Assembly: GCA_036556805.1 (NCBI GenBank)
Contig: DATBIS010000002.1
Coordinates: forward strand, 1-6,658
DNA: 6,658 nt
Direction of reading: 5' to 3'
From: DATBIS01 sp036556805
GTDB taxonomy: Bacteria > Actinomycetota > UBA4738 > HRBIN12
In this document: piece by piece, positions 1 through 5,853 of the stretch
Position numbering within the stretch: the first letter of the stretch is position 1
Layout: every line of letters begins with the position of its first letter
The notes under the pieces: model-generated
The model's database searches: none
What the model was told of the DNA's origin: nothing
Seen by the model: only the letters and a program-made list of their open reading frames with translations
Position numbers and translations under genes: made by a program

Positions 1-1
1 G

Positions 2-403
2 GGCGACGCGCTCGGGTCGGCGGGCGCCTCCGCGTTCGTCGCGGCACTGCCCGAGGGGGTGAACACCGTCGTCGGGGAGCGCGGGTTCCGCCTGTCCGGC
101 GGCGAGCGGCAGCGCATCGCGATCGCACGCGCCCTGTTGAAAGACGCGCCGATCCTGATCCTGGACGAGGCGACGTCCAACGTCGACGTCGCGAGCGAGG
201 TGGGCATCCAGGACTCGATCGACCATCTCCGTCGGGGCAGGACGACCGTGATCATCGCCCACCGGCTGTCGACGGTGCGGGGAGCGGACCGGATCCTGGT
301 GCTCGACCACGGGCGGCTGGCCGAGACCGGCACGCACGAGGAGCTGCTGGCCGGTAGGGGCCGGTACGCGCGGCTCGTCGAGGCGCAGGAGCGCGCCGGA
401 TGA
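2..403 (+). CDS. ABC exporter subunit, C-terminal part of ATP-binding domain (5' truncated by window edge)
   Basis: This is the last 133 residues of an ABC transporter nucleotide-binding domain; the reading frame is already open at the window start, so the beginning of the gene lies outside. Visible in order are the ABC signature LSGGE (92-106), Walker B ILILDEATSN with the catalytic Glu codon at 167, and the switch His in IIAHRLST (codon 260). A D-loop (SNVD) and the typical tail DHGRLAETGTHEEL follow. Walker A and Q-loop are not in view. The stop overlaps the next ABC gene by 4 nt (ATGA), so the two are almost certainly co-transcribed and translationally coupled. By analogy with paired TMD-NBD exporters, the missing N-terminal part probably carries six membrane helices, and the two proteins likely form a heterodimer. 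Substrate cannot be told. The family call is firm; the exporter and heterodimer roles are inferred from the neighbour. Confidence 0.95.
   Translation, partial: GDALGSAGASAFVAALPEGVNTVVGERGFRLSGGERQRIAIARALLKDAPILILDEATSNVDVASEVGIQDSIDHLRRGRTTVIIAHRLSTVRGADRILVLDHGRLAETGTHEELLAGRGRYARLVEAQERAG
387..391 (+). promoter_or_regulatory. Shine-Dalgarno AGGAG for the second ABC subunit
   Basis: AGGAG lies 8 nt before the ATG at 400 and inside the end of the preceding ABC gene. It fixes the start of the downstream gene and supports re-initiation at the ATGA overlap. Confidence 0.7.
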
Positions 404-2238
404 GCGCCGTGACGACGCCGGCGCCGGTGCACCACGTGGGCCCGGTGCGACGCCTCGTGCGGAGCCTCCGGCCGGTCGCGGGACTGCTGCGCCCGTACCG
501 GGCCCTCTTCGCCGGCGGGGTGGTGACCAACCTGATGGTGCACGTGTGCACGTTCGGGGCCGCGGTCGCGGGCGCCGTGCTGATCGGCGAGGCGCTCGAA
601 GGACGTCCGTCCTCGGAGCTCTGGCCCCTCGTGTGGGTGATCGTCGTCCTGGCGTTCCCGATCGCGCTGTTCGGCTGGCTCGAGGTGGTCGTCGTCCACG
701 TGATGTCGTTCCGGCTGATCGACGACCTGCGCACCACGCTGTACGAGCGGTTCCGTGTCCTCTCGCCCGCCTACTTCCTGTCGCGTCGCTCGGGCGACGT
801 CGCTCGGGCGTCGATGGCCGATGTCGAGCTGCTCGAGCTGTTCACGTCGCACCTGGCCCCGCCGCTCGTCGTGGCGTTCGTGATCCCCGTGCTCGCCGAG
901 ATCGGCCTGTGGATCGTCGAGCCGATCCTCGCGGTCGTGGTGCTGCCGTTCGTCGTCGCGGCCGCGAGCGTGCCGTCGTGGCTCCTGGGGCGCGCCCAGG
1001 ACGAGGGGGAGCGCCTGCGGGAAGAGCTCGGGCAGCTCGGCGCGAACGTCGTCGACGTCGTCCAGGGCACCCGCGAGGTCCTGGCGGCCAGCGGGGAGGA
1101 GGTCATGCTCGACCGGATCGAGCGCCAGCACGAGCGGATCCGCGCGACGAGCATCGCGCACGGGCGCCGCTCCGGGATCGAGCATGCCGCGACCGACGCG
1201 ATCACCTCGCTCGCGGCGATCACGGTGGTCACGACGACCGCCGTGCTCGCGACGAAGGGATCGTTCGACGTCGCGTCCATCCCGGTCGCGTTGATCCTCG
1301 CGGCCGGCGCCTTCGCGCCGCTCGCCTCGCTGACGGGCACGTTCCGCGAGGTCGGCCAGGTGAGCGCCGCCGCCGAGCGGATCGAAGCGCTGATCGCCGC
1401 CCAGCCGCTCGTGACCGACCGTGTCGACGCGTCGGCCTCGGCCGCTCGACGGCCCGAGCCCGGACGGCCGCTCCGGGTGGCGTTCGAGGACGTGTCGTTC
1501 CGCTACGACGAGGATCTGCCCGACGCGCTCGCCGGCCTGGCGTTCGCCGTCGAGCCGGGGGAGCGGGTCGCGCTCGTCGGGCACTCCGGCGCCGGGAAGT
1601 CGACGTGCGCCAACCTGCTGTTGCGGCTGTGGGACGTGCGCGAGGGCGCGGTGACGGTGGGTGGGACCGACGTCCGCGATCTCACCCAGCGCGACCTGCG
1701 CTCGTTGATCGCCGTCGTGCCGCAGGACGTCTACCTGTTCCACGTGAGCGTCGCGGAGAACATCCGCCTGGGCGATCCCGACGCCCCCGACGAGGCGGTT
1801 CGCGCGGCCGCTGCGCTCGCCCAGGCCGACGCGTTCATCGAGCGGCTGCCCGACGGGTACGACACCGTCCTCGGCGAGCGCGGCGCCTCGATCTCGGGCG
1901 GCCAGCGTCAGCGCCTCGCGATCGCGCGGGCGCTCCTGCGCGACGCGCCGATCCTCGTGATGGACGAGGCGGTCGCCAACCTCGACGCGGAGTCCGAAGC
2001 GGCGCTGCAGGCGGCGATGGCGGCGGTCGCGAGGGACCGCACGACCCTGCTGATCGCCCACCGCCCCTCGACGATCCGGACCGCGGATCGGGTGGTCGTC
2101 CTCGACCACGGGCGCGTCGTCGAGGCCGGCCCGTTCGACGACCTCATGGCCGCGGGCGGCCCGCTCGCGACGCTGCTCGCCGGCGCCCCGGCCGTGATCG
2201 ACCCCGGCACCGTCGAGAACTCCTCGACGGAGCCTTGA
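400..2238 (+). CDS. ABC transporter permease/ATP-binding protein (TMD-NBD half transporter of a heterodimeric exporter)
   Basis: A 612-residue protein of the usual length for a fused half-transporter, predicted to sit in the cytoplasmic membrane and export a substrate using ATP. About six hydrophobic segments are visible, near residues 36-64, 74-104, 153-172, 174-197, 265-285 and 292-313. The ATPase domain follows from about 358: Walker A GHSGAGKST (394-402), Q-loop Gln442, signature ISGGQ (498-502), Walker B ILVMDE with Glu523, D-loop NLD (527-529), switch His554. All key ATPase residues are present; small departures are Ile for Leu in the signature, DEAV for DEAT, and HRPST for HRLST. The start has an AGGAG 8 nt upstream and overlaps the previous stop. 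The partner is the truncated ABC protein upstream. The membrane domain has a CydC-like or multidrug-exporter flavour, but I cannot assign a substrate. Class is certain, substrate unknown. Confidence 0.96.
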   Translation: MSAVTTPAPVHHVGPVRRLVRSLRPVAGLLRPYRALFAGGVVTNLMVHVCTFGAAVAGAVLIGEALEGRPSSELWPLVWVIVVLAFPIALFGWLEVVVVHVMSFRLIDDLRTTLYERFRVLSPAYFLSRRSGDVARASMADVELLELFTSHLAPPLVVAFVIPVLAEIGLWIVEPILAVVVLPFVVAAASVPSWLLGRAQDEGERLREELGQLGANVVDVVQGTREVLAASGEEVMLDRIERQHERIRATSIAHGRRSGIEHAATDAITSLAAITVVTTTAVLATKGSFDVASIPVALILAAGAFAPLASLTGTFREVGQVSAAAERIEALIAAQPLVTDRVDASASAARRPEPGRPLRVAFEDVSFRYDEDLPDALAGLAFAVEPGERVALVGHSGAGKSTCANLLLRLWDVREGAVTVGGTDVRDLTQRDLRSLIAVVPQDVYLFHVSVAENIRLGDPDAPDEAVRAAAALAQADAFIERLPDGYDTVLGERGASISGGQRQRLAIARALLRDAPILVMDEAVANLDAESEAALQAAMAAVARDRTTLLIAHRPSTIRTADRVVVLDHGRVVEAGPFDDLMAAGGPLATLLAGAPAVIDPGTVENSSTEP

Positions 2239-2268
2239 GCCCGGCGTCTTCCTCCCTACAGGTCGGGC
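2239..2268. terminator. Possible weak bidirectional hairpin at a convergent junction
   Basis: GCCCGGC (2239-2245) can pair with GTCGGGC (2262-2268), giving a 7-bp stem with one G-T/G-U position and a 16-nt loop. It lies exactly where the ABC operon and the opposing YjbR-family gene end, 17 bp apart, and it overlaps the last codons of the latter. There is no T-tract on either side, so it is not a canonical intrinsic terminator. The position is suggestive, the structure weak. Confidence 0.2.
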
Positions 2269-2645
2269 GCGTGTCGCTCGGCCAAGGCGGGCGGCGCACA
2301 CGCGAGCCACCCATCCACGATCGATTCCTTCAGGGACCGCTTGGTCACGGCTCGAAGCTGGACGAGGATCGCGGCGTATCCGTCGAAGTGCGGGATCGTG
2401 AAGACCCCCTTCGTTCCGGCTGCGAGCACCGCCTCCTTCTCGATCAGGTCGTCGACCCGGATCGCGAGGATCGGCTCCTGCGGTGGCGTGGCCTCACCGA
2501 ACCGCTTGATGTCAGCCTTCGAGTACGGGCGCTCCCATGCGAACGTCTTGCCGGCAACCGACCACGACCGGTTCCCGTGCCGCTCCCGCTCGGTCACCTC
2601 CGGAAGCGCGAGCGCCAGTCTGGCCGCGTCGTCGATGGTCGCCAT
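2256..2645 (-). CDS. MmcQ/YjbR family protein (CyaY-like fold)
   Basis: A 129-residue protein recognised from its overall pattern: an N-terminal helix with ALALPEV, then GKTFAWERP (about 32-40), PILAIRVDDLIEKEAVLAA (58-76), FTIPHFDGY (82-90) and a C-terminal WLACAPPALAERH (113-125). This matches, from memory, actinobacterial MmcQ/YjbR proteins (DUF419), whose length is close to this. The family is often labelled DNA-binding because of its CyaY-like double-wing fold; its biochemical role is not established, so no function is claimed. The ATG at 2645 is chosen because homologues begin just before the ALALPE helix. An adjacent GTG (2648) is possible, and the frame stays open far upstream. No clear Shine-Dalgarno precedes it, so a leaderless transcript is possible. 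It follows the cyclase gene on the same strand after 136 bp and converges on the ABC operon. Confidence 0.85.
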   Translation of the reverse strand: MATIDDAARLALALPEVTERERHGNRSWSVAGKTFAWERPYSKADIKRFGEATPPQEPILAIRVDDLIEKEAVLAAGTKGVFTIPHFDGYAAILVQLRAVTKRSLKESIVDGWLACAPPALAERHAPDL

Positions 2646-2781
2646 CACGCGACGGTACCGCGCGCGAAGGACGGAGGTCGGGGCTCCGGTCGGGGGATCC
2701 CACCACGAGTCGACCAAGGCGAAGGTGTCCTCGGCCCAGAACAGCGTGACCGGCCGTCGCCGAACACTGCGGGGGTCTTCC

Positions 2782-4731
2782 CTAGCGCCAGGTGACGCGG
2801 ACGAGTGCGACGGGGTCGGTGAACCCCTTGAGGGAAGCGTCTCCGGTCGCCGTGAAGAGAACCTCGGATCCGGCTCCGTCCATCGTCGAACGGCTCGCGA
2901 GGATCTCGCCCCCTTCCGCGAGGGCCGCGATCCTCGCCGCTCGATGGACCTCGGCTCCTCCATAGTCCTCGCCCCGCCGCGTCGCCTCGCCGGCATGGAT
3001 GCCGATGCGCACCGACAGGGAGAAGCCCTCCGCCCGTCGATGCTCGGCGAGCGCCCGCTGCACGGCGACGGCACACCCGAGTGCCAACCGCGGATCCGGG
3101 AACGCGACGAAGAACCCGTCGCCGGTCGGATGTCCGACGTCGCCGCCGTGAGCCGCGAAGAGGGACCGAAGGGTGCGATCGTGCCAGGTGAGCAGATCCT
3201 CCCAGGCGTCGTCGCCGATCACCCCGATCAGGTCGGTCGACCGCGCGATGTCCGTGAACATGAACGCTCTCATGACCCGCTCCGGGCGCTCGCCCTCGAG
3301 CGTGAGCCGATCGAGCACGCGCCGCGATCGCTCCGCACCCGGTCGAGCGCCGGCATGTTCGAAGATCTCTCGGGCCGAGCGCGCCTCCGCGCGCGCCGCG
3401 TCCTCGTCCCCGCTCGCGGCATAGGCCTCCGCCAGGTGGACGCAGACGTCGGCGGCCTCGAGCGGCGCTCCGAGCTCTCGCCACGCGCTCCGCGCTCGCC
3501 GGAGCACCGGGATCGCACTCGCGGGGTCGGGTCCTGAGAGGAGCAGCGCGCCCCGCGCGGCATCGGCCATCGCTCGGAGTGAGGGCGTTTCGAACCGTGC
3601 GACGAGCGAGTCGAGCTCGTCCGTCGCGGACGTCGCTGTCTCGGGGTCGTCGCTCGCGAGGGCGATCGTGACCTGCGCGGCCAGCAGTCGGACCCGTGAG
3701 CAGGCATCGGCGCCTTGCTCGTCGAGCGCCTGGCGGACGCCCGACGCGGCGACATCGACCTTCCCCTCGGCCAACCGCAACAACGATCGTCCGGGCTGCG
3801 GTGGTCGGCCGAGCGCCTCGGCCCGTGCGTAGGCTTCCTCGGCGGCGACGAAGTCACCGAGCAGACGTCGCACCTCGCCGATCTCATAGTAGGCGGGGCC
3901 TTGGCCCGAGATGAAGTTGTAGCGGGGGAGCTCTTCGCACGCTGCGAGGGCATCCGCCTCCGCATCGAGCAGATCGCCGTGGAGCAGCTTGAGCTCCGCA
4001 CGATGGATCCTGCATACCCCGGGGAACGCCGGGACGGAGCGGCGCTCGCACCAGCGCAGGGTCGCCTCGGTCCACTCGCTCGCCCGGCCATAGTCACCGA
4101 GCTTCGAGCAGACCCCGATCATCCCGCAGTAGACGTAGCCGGCGGCGGCGGGGTCGAGCTCTCCGCCGACGACCGTCGCCATGCATTCGTCCAGGAGCGA
4201 CATGCCCGCCGCGACGTCGCCGAGCAGGCAGAGCGCGTGGCCCTTGTCGTGAAGGCTCATCGCCGCAAGGTCGTGATCGCCGCTGCGCTGGGCGAAGGCG
4301 AGGGCCTCGTCGTAGCGCTCGATCGCGCCCGTGTAGTCGTGCTCCATGATCCACAGCAGCAACCCCCGGATCCAGAGCAACCAACCGTGCACCGGCCACG
4401 TCGCGTCCTCCTCGGCCAGGCTGGCCGCCTTCTGGCCCCAGCCCTGCGCCAGGGGAATCGACATGCGCATGCCGTGCTGTTCCGCGAGCCGCAGCGCCAT
4501 CATCGCTGCTCGTGCACGATCGCCCTCGTCGAGATAGGTGGCGTAGGCTCGCTCCAGGGCCTCGATGGTCGCATCGGGCCGGCCCGTCCAGTAGTTCGCC
4601 CGGGCCAGCATCTCGAGCGCCGCTCCCGGCAGCGGTCCGGCACGGTCGGCATCGATCAGTGTCTCGTAGGCGTCCTTCCAGGCGTGACGCTCCAGCGCAT
4701 CCCGCGCGAAGGCGATCGGATCGTCGCTCAT
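2782..4731 (-). CDS. TPR-array protein with C-terminal class III adenylate/guanylate cyclase domain
   Basis: A 649-residue, apparently soluble protein with no signal peptide or membrane segment. Residues about 10-475 are helical TPR-like repeats (for example GDYGRASEWTEATLRW, LGDFVAAEEAYARAEALG, SGDEDAARAEARSAREIFE), resembling the TPR arrays attached to LuxR-type regulators. Residues about 485-649 form a class III nucleotidyl cyclase domain, which would make cAMP or cGMP from the triphosphate. The metal-binding Asp pair is present (FTDI Asp494; GDG Asp538, 44 residues apart as in Rv1625c), as are the substrate Asp589 and transition-state Arg600. The positions usually held by the substrate-specifying Lys and the transition-state Asn are His534 (GHPTGDG) and His596 (EVHRAARI). 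Activity and base preference are therefore uncertain. The ATG at 4731 has GGAG 11 nt upstream; the frame extends further, but that part is not protein-like. A perfect inverted repeat sits 25 nt upstream of the start. Confidence 0.93.
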   Translation of the reverse strand: MSDDPIAFARDALERHAWKDAYETLIDADRAGPLPGAALEMLARANYWTGRPDATIEALERAYATYLDEGDRARAAMMALRLAEQHGMRMSIPLAQGWGQKAASLAEEDATWPVHGWLLWIRGLLLWIMEHDYTGAIERYDEALAFAQRSGDHDLAAMSLHDKGHALCLLGDVAAGMSLLDECMATVVGGELDPAAAGYVYCGMIGVCSKLGDYGRASEWTEATLRWCERRSVPAFPGVCRIHRAELKLLHGDLLDAEADALAACEELPRYNFISGQGPAYYEIGEVRRLLGDFVAAEEAYARAEALGRPPQPGRSLLRLAEGKVDVAASGVRQALDEQGADACSRVRLLAAQVTIALASDDPETATSATDELDSLVARFETPSLRAMADAARGALLLSGPDPASAIPVLRRARSAWRELGAPLEAADVCVHLAEAYAASGDEDAARAEARSAREIFEHAGARPGAERSRRVLDRLTLEGERPERVMRAFMFTDIARSTDLIGVIGDDAWEDLLTWHDRTLRSLFAAHGGDVGHPTGDGFFVAFPDPRLALGCAVAVQRALAEHRRAEGFSLSVRIGIHAGEATRRGEDYGGAEVHRAARIAALAEGGEILASRSTMDGAGSEVLFTATGDASLKGFTDPVALVRVTWR

Positions 4732-4756
4732 GCTCACGGCGACTCCACAGGTGCGG

Positions 4757-4777
4757 CGGGTACTCGAACCGTACCCG
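4757..4777. promoter_or_regulatory. Perfect inverted repeat upstream of the cyclase gene (candidate operator)
   Basis: CGGGTAC (4757-4763) and GTACCCG (4771-4777) are exact reverse complements separated by 7 nt (TCGAACC). The near edge lies 25 nt before the cyclase ATG, within its likely 5' leader or promoter. The size suits a dimeric regulator site, or a small RNA hairpin in the leader. No matching regulator is encoded in the window, so the role is inferred from symmetry and position only. Confidence 0.4.
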
Positions 4778-4903
4778 TTTCCGGCATCTCCCCGCGAGCC
4801 GGGTGGACCAACCGAGTCCGCGTGGTGGATGCCGGCGACGATCCGCTCGGAGACATCGGCTTCGTGCTCGCGTTCGCGATGTACCCGGTCGAGCCCCGGA
4901 CAG

Positions 4904-5014
4904 TTGCTAGGGGACGCGACAGAGGCACTCGATGGCTCGATCGAGGTCAGGTCGACCGCGGGCGTTGGCACGACCGTAGAGGCGATCCTCCCGCTCGGCG
5001 TCAGGACTGGTGCG
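4904..5014 (+). pseudogene. Remnant of a sensor histidine kinase C-terminus (HATPase G2-box region)
   Basis: On the + strand, in the frame of codon 4904, the translation reads LGDATEALDGSIEVRSTAG, then VGTTVEAILPLG. This follows the end of a histidine-kinase HATPase_c domain: a helix resembling the 'LADRVEALGG' stretch, the beta strand 'xIEVxS', the G2 box 'GxGTTV', and the terminal 'xxLPL' strand. The order and spacing are those of NarL/DesK-type kinases as I remember them. Nothing upstream in any + frame shows the H-box, N box or G1 box, and past about 5014 the frame runs on into the antisense of the coiled-coil gene without kinase character. It has no credible start of its own. I read it as the eroded 3' end of a deleted kinase gene lying between two genes of opposite orientation. 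A chance resemblance is possible but unlikely, given about 30 consecutive well-fitting residues. Confidence 0.6.
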
Positions 5015-5052
5015 GAGTTCCGAGAGGGTGCGGCTCCGTCACCCCGTGAAGG

Positions 5053-5712
5053 TCAGGCTGGGGGCGATGCGCCCTGGTCGCCGTCGGCCTGTGTGTGCTT
5101 GAGGAAGCGGTACCAGTCGTCCTCGTAGGAGGCCGTGTCGTCGTCCTCGCCGGGAGGCCCAGGCTCAGCAGCCTCGATGGTCGCGTCGGACTCGGGAGCT
5201 TCCTCGGCCACCGGCGTCGCGTCATCGGTCTCGGATCCCTGAGCGTCCGGTGGCACGGAGGCGAGAGCGGCCTCGGTCACGCCCTCGTCTTCCAGGGCGG
5301 ACACGCTCGCGGCGGGCGGAGCTGCCTCACGTATCCGCGTCAGCGCACCGGACAGCTGCCCGAGCGCCGCCTCCACGACGTCGCCGAGGTCCTGGAGCAG
5401 CGTTCGCGAATGCTCGTCTCGATCACCCACGTCTGCCACGAGGCGAGAGTTCTCCTCGGTCGCCCTCTCGAGCGCCGCGCGAGCCACGGCGAGTTCGTGG
5501 CCGACTCGGGTCAGCTCCTCCTGCGACGAGCGCCTGATCTCGTCGACGAGCCGTTCGTGCTCGCGTCGCAGCGTGGTCGTCTCCTCCGCGCGATGCTCGC
5601 GCTCCGACCGCAGCTCCTCCGTCAGGGCCGCTCGGCTGGATTCGAGCTCGCGAAGGTCTGCCTGCACCTCGGTCAGCCTGGCCTCGAGCTTCTTCTTCGA
5701 GTCCTTGCCCAT
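5053..5712 (-). CDS. Coiled-coil protein with acidic disordered C-terminal region, function unknown
   Basis: A 219-residue cytoplasmic-looking protein that I do not recognise. It starts with a basic patch (GKDSKKK), then a long charged helix (about 8-95) rich in Glu, Arg and Leu with heptad-like spacing, typical of a parallel coiled coil. A second helical stretch (about 100-130, LLQDLGDVVEAALGQLSGAL) follows. Residues about 131-195 are Ala/Pro/Glu/Asp-rich and probably disordered. The C-terminus ends with an acidic-aromatic cluster, EDDDTASYEDDWYRFLKH (189-206), which stands out as a likely short interaction motif. No signal peptide or membrane segment is seen. The ATG at 5712 is chosen over an upstream in-frame start because GGAAGG lies 9 nt before it and the preceding residues look non-coding. 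Same strand as the propeller gene upstream (141-bp gap) and the cyclase gene downstream (321-bp gap). A structural or scaffold role is plausible; nothing more can be claimed. Confidence 0.8.
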   Translation of the reverse strand: MGKDSKKKLEARLTEVQADLRELESSRAALTEELRSEREHRAEETTTLRREHERLVDEIRRSSQEELTRVGHELAVARAALERATEENSRLVADVGDRDEHSRTLLQDLGDVVEAALGQLSGALTRIREAAPPAASVSALEDEGVTEAALASVPPDAQGSETDDATPVAEEAPESDATIEAAEPGPPGEDDDTASYEDDWYRFLKHTQADGDQGASPPA

Positions 5713-5718
5713 CTCTGG

Positions 5719-5727
5719 CCACCTTCC
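5719..5727 (-). promoter_or_regulatory. Shine-Dalgarno GGAAGGTGG for the coiled-coil gene
   Basis: On the - strand GGAAGG ends 9 nt before the ATG at 5712. This purine-rich site decides between that ATG and an in-frame start 105 nt further upstream, which has no comparable site. Confidence 0.55.
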
Positions 5728-5853
5728 CCGGGTGTGGCGCCGCTCAGACTGGCGCTCGCCGGTCAACGAGGCCGGCTCTCCCGTTGAATCGGCGCCCTTC
5801 CGGAGGACTGAAGCCACACGGTGAAACGACCTCCGTGCGCCTCGGTTCGGCGA

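Larger units (their letters stand above)
4732..5052. other. Gene-free interval between the coiled-coil and cyclase genes
   Basis: This 321-bp stretch has no intact gene that I can support. Reading from the cyclase start it holds a weak GGAG ribosome site (4743-4746, - strand) and a 7-bp perfect inverted repeat (4757-4777). Then come about 125 bp without recognisable features, and a + strand histidine-kinase-like remnant (about 4904-5014). No confident -10/-35 pair was seen for the cyclase on the - strand, though the interval is the natural place for its promoter. Confidence 0.5.

Noticed and set aside
2733..2757. CGGCC ... GGCCG possible hairpin after the cyclase stop
   Set aside because: Only five base pairs with a 15-nt loop and no T-tract; not distinguishable from background at this GC content.
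546..2795. 749-codon + strand open frame overlapping the ABC gene in another frame
   Set aside because: Extreme Arg/Ala/Gly content and complete overlap with a well-supported ABC transporter mark it as a frame shadow.
2646..3074. N-terminal extension of the YjbR-family gene into the cyclase gene
   Set aside because: The extra residues are low-complexity Arg/Ser/Pro and mostly the antisense-type shadow of the cyclase 3' end; family homologues begin near the ATG at 2645.
4732..4971. 80-residue N-terminal extension of the cyclase protein
   Set aside because: The stretch lacks protein-like pattern, overlaps the kinase-like remnant on the other strand, and a GGAG precedes the ATG at 4731.
3715..5049. 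Long + strand open frame (444 codons) antisense to the cyclase gene
   Set aside because: Its product is Arg/Gly/Pro-rich and lacks domain character, while the opposite strand encodes a clear TPR-cyclase protein. Such frames are expected in high-GC coding DNA.
4730..5128. Intact small + strand gene containing the kinase-like segment
   Set aside because: Its only ATG overlaps the cyclase start, there is no plausible ribosome site, and only the central 30 or so codons look like protein, so a remnant is the better reading.
5732..5819. GTGTGGC ... GCCACAC inverted repeat in the gap before the coiled-coil gene
   Set aside because: Seven-base arms with about 74 nt between them and no extension; expected by chance in GC-rich DNA.
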